Of a DNA stretch of 64,000 nucleotides, positions 25,183-33,708 are shown one piece after another (the first letter of the stretch is position 1; the number at the start of each line of letters is the position of its first letter). Below the pieces are notes generated by a model, which saw nothing but the letters and a program-made list of their open reading frames with translations, was not told the origin of the DNA and did not search any database. The position numbers and the translations under genes are program-made. Source of the stretch: Streptomyces sp. SAJ15 (GTDB taxonomy: Bacteria; Actinomycetota; Actinomycetes; Streptomycetales; Streptomycetaceae). The stretch lies in the NCBI RefSeq assembly GCF_007595705.1, contig NZ_NISY01000003.1:248001-312000 (forward strand), written 5' to 3'.

Positions 25183-26829
25183 TCAGCTGTCGCCCTGGCG
25201 CTCGCCCAGGGTGAGCTGGGTCGTGGACTGCTTGCCGTCGCGTTCGTAGGTGATGGTGACCTTGTCACCCGGCTGGTGGGTCCAGATTTCGCTGATCAGG
25301 GTGGGGCCGCTGTCGATGACGGTGTCGTCGAGCTTGGTGATGACGTCACCGGGCTTGAGGCCGGCGCGGTCGGCGGGGCCGCCCGCGGCGACGGCGTCGC
25401 TGCCGCCGGCGCCGGTGGAGGCGATGGTGGCGCCGTTGCCGGTGTCCTTCATGTTGACGGTGGCCTCGATGACCGGGTAGACGGGCTGGCCGGTCTTGAT
25501 GAGCTGGTCGGCGACGTTCTTGCCCTGGTTGATGGGGATGGCGAAGCCGAGGCCGATGGAACCGGACTGCTGGGACCCGCCGCCGAAGCCACCCCCGCCA
25601 CCGGCGGACTGGATGGCGGAGTTGACGCCGATCACGGCGCCGTCGGCGTTGAGCAGCGGGCCGCCGGAGTTGCCCGGGTTGATGGAGGCGTCGGTCTGCA
25701 GCGCGCTCATGTACGAGGCGTTGGTGCCGCCGCCGTCGCTGGAGGCCACCGGACGGTTCTTGGCGCTGACGATGCCCGTGGTGACCGTGCCCGAGAGACC
25801 GAAGGGGGCGCCGATCGCCACCGTCGCGTCGCCCACGGCGACCTTGTCGGAGTCGCCGAGGGGGAGCGGGTTCAGACCGTCGGGGGCGTTCTTCAGTTTG
25901 ATCACGGCGACGTCGTAGCCCTCGGCGCGACCGATCACCTCCGCGTCGTACCGCTTGCCGTCGGAGAAGGTCGCGGTGAGCCTGCCGCTGTCGGCGGCCG
26001 AGGCCACCACGTGGTTGTTGGTGAGGATGTGGCCCTGCTTGTCGTAGACGAAGCCGGTGCCGGTGCCGCCCTCGCCGTTGCTGCCCCGCGCCTCGATGGT
26101 CACCACGCTGGGCAGCGCCTTGCCGGCGATGTCCGCCACCGAGCCCGGCGCCCGGCTCTCCGCCTTGGGATCGCCGGAGGAGGAGACGGTGGTCGAGGTG
26201 GACGTCTCGTCGCGGTCCGCGGCCCAGTAGCCGACCCCGCCGCCGATCCCGCCGGCCACCAGCACCGCCGCAAGCACCGCGGCGACGATCCCGCCGGAGC
26301 GCCTGCGGCCGGGCGGCGGAGGCGGCATCGGCGGCGCGCCCCACGCGCCGCCACCCGGACCACCGGCGAAGCCGCCGCCCGCCGCGCCGTCGACCGGGCC
26401 GCCGGAACCGTATGGAGCACCCGCACCGGTCCCGTCCCACCAGGTCCCCGAACCGTCCTGGGCCGGGGGCGGCGGGGGCGGAGACGGCGGGGTGGCCGAC
26501 CCCGCCGCCGCGGCGGTCGCCGGCATGGCCGCCGTGGCCGTCGTGGACGCGAACTCCGACGTGGGTGGAGTCTCCAACGCGGGCGCCGGTGCCAGGGGTT
26601 CCGCGGGCGCGGCCACAGCCGGGGGCGAAGCCGGAGCCGGGGGCGAAGCCGGAGCCGGCAGGTCGTAGTCGCCGTCCGCCCGCGCCTCGCGCGTCTCCCG
26701 CGCCTCCGGTGTCGGTCCTGTCGCCCGCTCCGTCGCCGGGCCGGACTCGGCACCGGCCACCGCGGGCTCGACGTCGGGCGCCGGAAGCGCCGCAGACGGA
26801 ACGGCGGCGCCCTCGTTCTCGGTGCTCAC
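25183..26829 (-). CDS. HtrA/DegP-like membrane-anchored serine protease with PDZ domain
   Basis: 548 residues; GTG 26829 with GAGGAG upstream, although the open frame extends further. Order: ~170-residue Pro/Ala/Gly-rich cytoplasmic tail, one membrane helix (IVAAVLAAVLVAGGIGGGVG), trypsin-like protease with His in LTNNHVV, Asp in GYDVAVIKL and Ser in NPGNSGGPL, then a C-terminal PDZ domain (GPADRAGLKPGDVITKLDD). It should degrade or sense misfolded extracytoplasmic proteins. A divergent glycerophosphodiesterase gene shares its upstream region. Confidence 0.94.
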   Translation of the reverse strand: MSTENEGAAVPSAALPAPDVEPAVAGAESGPATERATGPTPEARETREARADGDYDLPAPASPPAPASPPAVAAPAEPLAPAPALETPPTSEFASTTATAAMPATAAAAGSATPPSPPPPPPAQDGSGTWWDGTGAGAPYGSGGPVDGAAGGGFAGGPGGGAWGAPPMPPPPPGRRRSGGIVAAVLAAVLVAGGIGGGVGYWAADRDETSTSTTVSSSGDPKAESRAPGSVADIAGKALPSVVTIEARGSNGEGGTGTGFVYDKQGHILTNNHVVASAADSGRLTATFSDGKRYDAEVIGRAEGYDVAVIKLKNAPDGLNPLPLGDSDKVAVGDATVAIGAPFGLSGTVTTGIVSAKNRPVASSDGGGTNASYMSALQTDASINPGNSGGPLLNADGAVIGVNSAIQSAGGGGGFGGGSQQSGSIGLGFAIPINQGKNVADQLIKTGQPVYPVIEATVNMKDTGNGATIASTGAGGSDAVAAGGPADRAGLKPGDVITKLDDTVIDSGPTLISEIWTHQPGDKVTITYERDGKQSTTQLTLGERQGDS

Positions 26830-27021
26830 AGCTCTCTCCTCAGGTGCACGACGGTTTTCACAGCACGGCCGGCCCACGACACGTGGTGACGAGCCTTCCA
26901 CCAGCTTTTCCCACCGCACGTCAGGCCACCGTAAGGAGCGACAGGCGCGATAAGTCAGACATAGCGGACCGTAGGTAGACCATATCCACGGACTCCTGCC
27001 CAGCGGTGGCACGATAACGCG

Positions 27022-27846
27022 ATGACCTATGCGCGCCCGGCCGAGGAGATCCAGCCCAGTCCGCACACCCTCGCCGTCGTCGCCCACCGCGGGGCCTCGG
27101 AGGTCGCGCCCGAACACACCCTGGCGGCGTACCGGCGCGCGATCGACGACGGCGCCGACGCCCTGGAGTGCGATGTCCGGATGACCGCGGACGGGCATCT
27201 GGTCTGCGTGCACGACCGCCGGGTCAACCGCACCTCCAACGGCCGCGGCGCGGTCTCCGCGCTCGAACTCTCCGACCTCGCCGCCCTCGACTTCGGCTCC
27301 TGGAAAGGGCGGGGCGGCGACCCCGAATCCCCGGACCGCGACAGCACCGCGGTGCTCACCCTGGAGCGGCTGCTGGAGTACGTCGCCGACGCCGGGCGCC
27401 GCGTCGAGCTCGCCATCGAGACCAAGCACCCCACCCGCTGGGCGGGCCAGGTCGAGGCGCGGTTGCTCGAGCTGCTGCGCCGCTTCGGCCTGGACGCGCC
27501 CCCGGCCGGCCAGCCCTCGTCGGTCCGCGTGATGAGCTTCTCCGCGCGCTCGCTGCACCGGGTGCGGGCCGCGGCCCCGGCCCTCCCGACCGTCTATCTG
27601 ATGCAGTTCGTGCTGCCGCGCCACCGCGACGGCCAGCTGCCGCCCGGCGTAAACATCGCGGGCCCGAGCATCCGGATCGTCCGGAAGGACCCCGACTACG
27701 TCGCCCGGCTGCACCGCGCGGGGCACCGAGTGCACGTCTGGACCGTGGACGAGCCCGAGGACGTGGAGCTGTGTGTCGCGCTCGGAGTGGACGCGATCAT
27801 CACCAACCGGCCCAAGGAGGTTCTCGCCCAGCTCGGCCGCGGCTGA
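27022..27846 (+). CDS. Glycerophosphodiester phosphodiesterase
   Basis: 274 residues. GDPD motifs: VVAHRGASEVAPEHTLAAY (catalytic His and Glu), ALECDVRMTADGHLVCVHD (metal-binding Glu/Asp and catalytic His), ELAIETKHP, and the C-terminal VHVWTVDEPED and GVDAIITNRP. It cleaves glycerophosphodiesters to glycerol-3-phosphate and an alcohol. There is no signal peptide, so it is cytoplasmic. Confidence 0.95.
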   Translation: MTYARPAEEIQPSPHTLAVVAHRGASEVAPEHTLAAYRRAIDDGADALECDVRMTADGHLVCVHDRRVNRTSNGRGAVSALELSDLAALDFGSWKGRGGDPESPDRDSTAVLTLERLLEYVADAGRRVELAIETKHPTRWAGQVEARLLELLRRFGLDAPPAGQPSSVRVMSFSARSLHRVRAAAPALPTVYLMQFVLPRHRDGQLPPGVNIAGPSIRIVRKDPDYVARLHRAGHRVHVWTVDEPEDVELCVALGVDAIITNRPKEVLAQLGRG

Positions 27847-28150
27847 CGCCACCTGCGAGAACGGCCTTCGACCGGCCCACGCTCGGCCCGTGCTCGACCC
27901 GCACTCGGGCCACACTCGGGCCACACTCGGGCCACACTCGGGCGGCGGCCGGAATTGGACGCTCGGCCGCGCGACGGCGTGCCCGTAATCCTCCCCGTCC
28001 TCCCGCTCTGCGGCCATTACATGGAGTGCACCGGCGCGTTCGGAAGGTGTTCGATCGTGACGAGTGCGTCACTCGATGCCAGGTGGCCGGTTTCCGTTCC
28101 AGCTGCGCGGGGCATCCATCCCCTGGCGTGGGGCAAAGGAGGTCTCGGGG
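27847..28150. other. Intergenic region with 11-bp tandem repeat
   Basis: Contains four copies of an 11-bp CACTCGGGCCA unit at 27902-27944. The remainder presumably carries the promoter of the HATPase gene, whose AAAGGAGG site is at its end. Confidence 0.6.
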
Positions 28151-29134
28151 GTGGCGTTGGTGGTGGCACAGGAGGTGCCGACGTCGTCGAGCATGGCCGT
28201 ACCCCATGGTCCGATGGGTGTCGGTCAGGCCAGGCGCCGGATGCGTGGGGATCTGCTCCGGAGCGGGGTGCCGGATTCGGTCATCGACGACGCGGTTCTC
28301 ATCCTCTCCGAGCTCCTGAGCAACGCGTGTCGCTACGGCCGCCCGCTCCGCACCGACGCTCAGGGCCGGGGGGACATACGAGCCGCCTGGCGCGTCGACG
28401 ACCGCGCGTGTCTGACCGTCGAGGTCACGGACGGCGGTGGACCCACAAGACCGCTTCCGGCCACACCTTCGGTGACCGCCCGCGGCGGCCGCGGGCTCAA
28501 CATCATCACCGCCCTGTCCAAGGACTGGGGCGTACGGGACGCCACCGGCGAGGTCACCGTATGGGCCGTCCTGTCCACCCGCGACGCTTTTGCTACGCGC
28601 GTCATGCTCTCGCCCGACATCGACCACGGCGAGGAGGAGGCCACCGGTAGCGGCGTCCTGGGGAACGTCCCCGGCCACACCCCGAAAGCCAACCCCGGAG
28701 GCATCCCCGAGGGGATCCCCGGAGGCATCCTCCAAGGAATCACCGAGGGGATCCCCGAAGGAATTCCCGACAGCGTCCCCGAGATGGGCGCCCGCCGGAT
28801 GAGTACAAGCCCCTCCGAGCCGGGCCCTTCCCGCAGCGTCCCCTCCCAGCCCGAGCGCTCCGAGCGCGGCCCCCGCGAGCTCGGCGTCTCCGAGCTCGGC
28901 CACTCGGTCCGGCACCCCTCCGGCCCGCACCGCTCCGAGCGGGAGCGCTCCGAGCGGGACCGCCCCGAGCCCGGTCTCCGCGAGGGAGGCGGCTCCGGTC
29001 CGCGGGCGCCCCGCCCCCGCGTTCCCGGGCGCTACGGACACGGCCGCGCCGCCCACGGCCGCCCGGCCTCCGGTCACGAGGCCCTCGACGGCCTGGACGG
29101 CCTCGACTTCGCCGACCTGGACGAGCCGGCGTAA
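28151..29134 (+). CDS. ATP-binding (HATPase/anti-sigma kinase-like) regulatory protein
   Basis: 327 residues; GTG 28151 sits just behind AAAGGAGG. Residues ~10-155 hold the GHKL fold: N-box ELLSNACRYG, G1 box VTDGGGP, G2 box ARGGRGLNII. This is the RsbW/SpoIIAB-like type common in Streptomyces, which phosphorylates or binds anti-anti-sigma factors. The C-terminal ~170 residues are low-complexity: GIPEGIP repeats, then Ser/Glu/Arg-rich SERERSERDRPE-type sequence. No partner gene is adjacent. Confidence 0.85.
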   Translation: MALVVAQEVPTSSSMAVPHGPMGVGQARRRMRGDLLRSGVPDSVIDDAVLILSELLSNACRYGRPLRTDAQGRGDIRAAWRVDDRACLTVEVTDGGGPTRPLPATPSVTARGGRGLNIITALSKDWGVRDATGEVTVWAVLSTRDAFATRVMLSPDIDHGEEEATGSGVLGNVPGHTPKANPGGIPEGIPGGILQGITEGIPEGIPDSVPEMGARRMSTSPSEPGPSRSVPSQPERSERGPRELGVSELGHSVRHPSGPHRSERERSERDRPEPGLREGGGSGPRAPRPRVPGRYGHGRAAHGRPASGHEALDGLDGLDFADLDEPA

Positions 29135-29244
29135 CCGACGAGCTTCGACCCAAGGACTAGGCTCGCGCCCGTAACCGCCGTACGGGCCGCATCGACCCGT
29201 GCGGTGCCCGCCTTGAGCCGTACCGACCGGGAGACAGCCACACC

Positions 29245-30225
29245 ATGGCCAAGAAGCGCCGCCCCCAGACGAAGGCCGCAGGAGCACGGGTCAGCCCCGG
29301 ATCCGCTGACGCCACCTACCCGGTGGTGGGCGCCCGCGAGCCCTGCCCGTGCGGTTCGGGTCGCCGCTACAAGGCGTGCCACGGGCGGGCCGCCGCGCAC
29401 GCCGCGACCGAGTTGGTGCAGCGGCCGTTCGAGGGGCTGCCCGGAGAGTGCGACTGGGTGGCGCTGCGCGAGCTGGTGCCCGCCGCCACCGCCGAACTGC
29501 GCCTGAAGGACGGCCTGCCGGAGGGCGTTCCGTCGGTGACGCTGGCGACCGTGCTGCCCATGGCCTGGCCGGCCCTGCGCCGGGACACCGGCGCCGTCCT
29601 CCTCGGGCTGCAGAACGACACCGCCTCCGGCGACATCAGCCGCGACCTGGCGGACACCCTCCAGCGCGCGCTGACCGCCGAGCCGGGCACGCCGGTGGCC
29701 GCCGCGCGGGCCGGCGTCGAAGGGGTCCGGCTCCAGGACCTGCTGGACCCGGCGGCGCCGTTCACGCCCGTCGTGCACGAGGGCTTCGAGTTCTGGCTGG
29801 AGAACGCGGAGGGGGCCAGCGGCGAGGTCGCCGCCTCCCTGGAGCGGGCCAACGCCGCCGCGATCCCGACCGCCCGGCTCACCGGCGTCGAGGCCGCGTA
29901 CTGGTGCCAGGCCACGGAGAAGAACCATCTGCGCTGGGTCATGGCCCACCCGGAGGAGGAGCTGCTGGACGCGCTCGCGCGGCTGCACGCCTCGGGTGCG
30001 TCCTCGCTCGGCGAGGGCACCCGGCTCATCGGCTCCTTCCGGGCGCACGGGTTGGTCGTGCCGGTGTGGGATCTGCCGCAGTCGGTCCGCGCGGACGACG
30101 TGGAGAAGCCGGCCGCTGCCTTCGCGGAGCGGCTCGGCGAGGCGCTGGCCTCCCAGGCCCCGCTGACCCCCGAAGAGCGGCGGGCGCGCGGCGGTCTCAC
30201 CAACCGTCAGGTCACCCTGAGCTGA
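29245..30225 (+). CDS. DUF5926-type protein with SEC-C zinc motif
   Basis: 326 residues, ATG 29245. A basic N-terminus (MAKKRRPQTK) precedes the SEC-C metal site EPCPCGSGRRYKACHG, as at the SecA C-terminus. The rest is an all-alpha/beta domain without catalytic motifs (WVMAHPEEELLDALARLHA, SSLGEGTRLIGSF), conserved in actinobacteria as DUF5926 in my recollection. The function is unknown. It is followed by a long minisatellite region. Confidence 0.8.
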   Translation: MAKKRRPQTKAAGARVSPGSADATYPVVGAREPCPCGSGRRYKACHGRAAAHAATELVQRPFEGLPGECDWVALRELVPAATAELRLKDGLPEGVPSVTLATVLPMAWPALRRDTGAVLLGLQNDTASGDISRDLADTLQRALTAEPGTPVAAARAGVEGVRLQDLLDPAAPFTPVVHEGFEFWLENAEGASGEVAASLERANAAAIPTARLTGVEAAYWCQATEKNHLRWVMAHPEEELLDALARLHASGASSLGEGTRLIGSFRAHGLVVPVWDLPQSVRADDVEKPAAAFAERLGEALASQAPLTPEERRARGGLTNRQVTLS

Positions 30226-30988
30226 CGCCCGACGGACGAGCCGACCGCGCGGGCGTCCCCGCACACGCCCCGCGGTCGGCCCGCCGAGGAACCGCCGCGC
30301 AACAGCCCAGCGGTCGGCCCGCCGAAGATCCGCCCCGCAACACACCCCGCGGTCGGCCTGCCGAGGATCGGCCGCGCAACAGCCCCGCGGTCGGCCCGCC
30401 GAGGATCCGCCCCGCAACACGCCGCGCGGTCGGCCCGCCGAAGATCCGCCCCGCCCCGCGCGCAGTGCCCCGGCGAGGATCCGTCCCCGCGCGCGCCGCG
30501 CGGGCGACCCCGCCGAGGATCTCCCACACTCCGCGCGGGTGACCCGCAGAGGATCGACGGGACGCCGCACGGGCAACCTCGACGATCTTCAACGCCACGC
30601 CGCGCAGTGGGCCCGCCGAGGATCCGCCCCCGCACACTCCACGCGAGCGATCCCGCCGACGATCTCCGGCCCCCACGCAGGCGACCCGCCCACGATCTCC
30701 AGCCCCCCGCACGCACGCCTCGCCGGCGATCTCCGGCGCGCGCCGCGCGGGTCGCCCCGCGCCCGGCACGCGCCCGGCTCGCGGCGGCCTCCGGAGCGTC
30801 GTCAAGGTGGCGTGACCCTGCTCACAACTCGCGTCGGTGGCCGGGAATTGGGCGTCCGGAAATCCGCGATCGAATTTGCGAACCGCCGATCTCTTGTTAC
30901 GGTTCTAGAAGCCCGGTCGCTGGTGCATCCCCCGTCGCCAGCGACCGGGCGCTTCCATGCCCGGGCCCGGTCCGGGGAGGCGTACGGG
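30226..30988. repeat. Minisatellite-rich intergenic region (~38-bp unit)
   Basis: Five close copies of a unit containing GCGGTCGGCCCGCCGA(G/A)GAT begin at about 30272, 30310, 30350, 30388 and 30426 (spacing 38-40). Degenerate copies continue to about 30745, recognisable by GCCGA(G/C)GATC. Long open frames on both strands are by-products of the period and GC content. Nothing else is seen up to 30988. Confidence 0.85.
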
Positions 30989-31882
30989 CTAACGCCCCGC
31001 CTCCCGCGCGGAGTTGCCCGCCGAGCGCCCCGTGCCGGCAAGATCCACGGCGTCCCGCCGCCCGCCTCCGGAGCCGTTCTCCCGGCCCTTCTCCCGGCCG
31101 TTCTCCGTGCCCGTGACGGTGTCGTCCGAGCTGCCGGAACGAAGCAGCAGCAGCCCCTCCGCCGACGCCACCTCCGCCATCGCGGTGGTTTCCGCGACCC
31201 CGGGGCCGCCGACCCGCTCAGCGGCGCCGTCAGCGGCCTCCGGGGCCGCTCCCGACGGCTCGGAGCCCTGCTCAGGGGCCTCCTGGGCGGTCGCCCCACG
31301 TCGCGTCTCCGCCCCGCGTGAGGCCGCCCCGCGCGGGGTCTCGCAGGTCGCGGGGTCGTCGTCGGCGGCCACCGGGCAGTAGACCTGCCGGGTCTGGCCG
31401 TCCGCGCGCATGAGGGTCAGCGCGACGGTCAGCGGGCCGCCGGTGGCGTTGCGGTAGTAGGTGCGCGCCCAGCTCTCCCGGCCTTCCGTCAGCACACAGG
31501 TCTGCGCCTCCACCCCTTCGGGTGAAGCGAGTTCGGGGCCGCAGGCGGCGGTGGTGCCGGGACCCACCCGGATGCTCGGGTTTCGGCCTCCTCCCTCCGG
31601 GTGGAACCGCCCATCGACCGGGTGATTCAGGCCAACTGGAGCCGCCTCTGGACCAGATGATTCCGGAAAGCCGACCGAGCCCGCGGTCGCCACGGCCAGT
31701 GGCACGCCCGCGCCGAGCGTGACCACGCCGGCGAGCGCGACCAGTCGCAGGCGCGCCGGGCGCCCCGAGCCGTCCGGGCGGGCCACGCCCCGGGCATGGC
31801 CGGCCGGGCCCCCGGCACCGGGGCGGGCCCCGGCGGGCCGGGAGGGCTCGGTGGGCCGGGTGGGCCGGAACCTGCGCGCCAT
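30989..31882 (-). CDS. Conserved actinobacterial membrane-anchored extracytoplasmic protein
   Basis: 297 residues; ATG 31882 (an upstream ATG at 31900 is also in frame). A basic cytoplasmic N-terminus, one helix (LRLVALAGVVTLGAGVPLAV) and an exported domain: GFPESSGPEAAPVGLNHPVD, RVGPGTTAACGPELASPEG, RTYYRNATGGPLTVALTLM. Four Cys in the exported part may form two disulfides. The C-terminal third is Glu/Gly/Ala-rich and variable. I recognise this as a recurrent Streptomyces hypothetical but cannot name a function. Confidence 0.7.
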   Translation of the reverse strand: MARRFRPTRPTEPSRPAGARPGAGGPAGHARGVARPDGSGRPARLRLVALAGVVTLGAGVPLAVATAGSVGFPESSGPEAAPVGLNHPVDGRFHPEGGGRNPSIRVGPGTTAACGPELASPEGVEAQTCVLTEGRESWARTYYRNATGGPLTVALTLMRADGQTRQVYCPVAADDDPATCETPRGAASRGAETRRGATAQEAPEQGSEPSGAAPEAADGAAERVGGPGVAETTAMAEVASAEGLLLLRSGSSDDTVTGTENGREKGRENGSGGGRRDAVDLAGTGRSAGNSAREAGR

Positions 31883-32228
31883 GGAGACCCCCATCGGCAC
31901 CTCGGGGAACGTTTGTCGGCATGCCGAACATAGCGCTCAGATCGCACCATTCCGATCTACCGCGCCCCCCATCCGGGGGACTCCCCGCACACGGCACCCG
32001 AACGAGTGAGGCGAGGGCCGCACGGCTTCACCGCCGTACGGCCCTCATGAGCGAGTCCGCTGCCTCCGCCCAGCGCACTCTTCCGCCGTCACCCACAGCC
32101 GACGGCCGTCACCGCGGACCGACCCGGCGCCCCCACGCCGTACCGCGCCCGACCGGTCCCGTCGCCACCGTCGCCCCGGCGCGCCCCGACCGTTCGGCCG
32201 CGTTCCGCGGTCCGTCTCGACCGGCGGG
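31883..32228. other. Intergenic region containing a terminator
   Basis: No gene supported. A hairpin (32013-32026 with 32033-32046, 13 of 14 pairs, GAGGGCCG(C/T)ACGGC) terminates transcription from the minus-strand gene upstream of it. Confidence 0.6.
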
Positions 32229-32957
32229 TCAGTACGCGAGCTTGCTGCCGCCGCCCGGGGCGCCGGCGCTGGCCTCGACCAGCGCGTCCACCACGGTCTC
32301 GACCCGCGGCAGCCACTGCGCGCGGGCGCGCCGCAGCGGTGGGCGTTCCCAGCGCACCCGGCCCGCCCCGGTCCGCGAGGGCGGCAGCACCACATAGCCG
32401 CCCTCCCCGTGGAACCGCAGCGAGCTGGGCACCCAGTCCTGGCGGTGCAGCAGCTCGCCGAGCTCTTCGAGTCCGTACGGCGCGACCAGGAACGACCAGC
32501 GGGTGGGGGTGGCGACCACCGGGCCGAGCCGCACCCCCGCGTGGTCGAGGACGGCCAGCGCCCGGCCCGCCGCCACGGCCGGCAGGCTCACCGCGCACGG
32601 GGCGCGGCCCCCGGTCGCCAGGATGATCGGGGCGGTGGGGCGGTTGGTCCACCACCAGCGCACCATGCGGGCGTCCGTGGTCGCGGCGAGCAGCCCCGGG
32701 TCGAAGGGGTGCGCGCCGGGCACCACGCAGTCCGGGTGCGGGCAGCCGCACTCGCGCGGGCGCGCCTCGGCGTCGCCCGCGTCGGGGCCGCCGCGTCCGC
32801 CGCCGGGGTCCTCGCCGGCGGGCTGGAGGCCCACGCCGGGCAGGACCGGCCACTGCCACTCGGTGGCACAGACCAGGGCCGCGCGGAGCGCCGCGGTGGG
32901 GCTCCCACTGGGCCGCAGAAGCGAGAACTTGCGTCGCCTTCCGGGGATCTCGCGCAT
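32229..32957 (-). CDS. Bifunctional primase/polymerase N-terminal domain protein
   Basis: 242 residues, ATG 32957 behind AAAGGACG. Blocks: LVCATEWQWPVLPGVGLQPA, CGCPHPDCVVPGAHPFDPGL (three Cys and one His, a likely metal site), RMVRWWWTNRPTAPIILATG and SSLRFHGEGGYVVLPPS. This is the short stand-alone prim-pol-type protein seen once or twice per Streptomyces genome. There is no helicase partner. It should be cytoplasmic; a role in DNA replication or repair is only inferred from the domain. Confidence 0.8.
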   Translation of the reverse strand: MREIPGRRRKFSLLRPSGSPTAALRAALVCATEWQWPVLPGVGLQPAGEDPGGGRGGPDAGDAEARPRECGCPHPDCVVPGAHPFDPGLLAATTDARMVRWWWTNRPTAPIILATGGRAPCAVSLPAVAAGRALAVLDHAGVRLGPVVATPTRWSFLVAPYGLEELGELLHRQDWVPSSLRFHGEGGYVVLPPSRTGAGRVRWERPPLRRARAQWLPRVETVVDALVEASAGAPGGGSKLAY

Positions 32958-33708
32958 GAGCGCTCGTCCTTTCCGTAAACGCCGAGGGACCGTATCCATA
33001 GCAATCCGTCGCACTACGAGGCGCCACTCACCACGAGGCGCCGCACTACAGGGCACTGCTACGAGCGCCTGCAACCGTCGGCCGCAAGCACCGCTGTACA
33101 AGGCATTACGTGGCGCTTGCCGGGATTACTCGAACCGTCACGCCAATGTGGATCACAAGTCACTGCGCGTACAGGGCAGCGCATCACGCCGCGGGCCGAG
33201 CGTGGAACGTGGCGGGGGGTGGCGCGCGCATGGCGCTTGCCACCCCGGTGTACCGCCCCCGCCACTCGGGGATGGGCGCGGCCGTCGCCGACTAAGACGC
33301 TCGGCCCGGCCACGGGGTTCCGGGGCGACGTCAACCGCCCCCACCCGTCTCCGAATACGTACCCACCGCGCTCGATATGACGCGCTGCCAGTGCTCGCCA
33401 GTCGACAGCAGATCTGAAGGGTCGTGGCCTTTTTTCGGCCATCTTCGATTCCCCACAGACACCAATATCCCCACCGGTCCGATGCTGGACATCGCGTCGC
33501 CGGTGCGTGTACATCTGAGGGCAGTAGCGGCGCAGCACGACAGGGGGTTTGCGATGCTATGGAGCAGTACGGACCGTCCGGCCGAGCGCGCGACAACCTG
33601 CAAAAATCCTCCCCAAAGCACGCGATCTCCCTACTCTGACGGTGGGCCCGGCGGCGATTCCCGGCCATCGCCCCCGTTGCCGAGAACCATCCCCCCGGGC
33701 AGCACGCC
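32958..33708. other. Divergent intergenic region (~750 bp)
   Basis: Relatively AT-rich stretches near 33120-33180 and 33420-33480 suggest promoters. A 26-residue frame (33559-33639, ATG after GGGGG; begins MEQYGPSGRARDN) could be a leader peptide ahead of the phosphatase-like gene, but the evidence is weak. No other gene is seen. Confidence 0.35.

Noticed and set aside
26830..28017. Upstream extension of the HtrA-like frame to 944 codons.
   Set aside because: It would overlap the glycerophosphodiesterase gene entirely, and the GTG at 26829 has a proper ribosome site.
30226..30988. A CRISPR array or protein-coding repeat gene in the 38-bp repeat region.
   Set aside because: Units are contiguous without unique spacers, no cas genes are present, and the open frames occur on both strands with no start signals.
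30989..31321. Plus-strand frames opposite the membrane-anchored protein, reaching 31382.
   Set aside because: They are Ser/Pro/Arg-rich shadows. The minus-strand protein has a membrane helix, a Cys pattern and recurring blocks.
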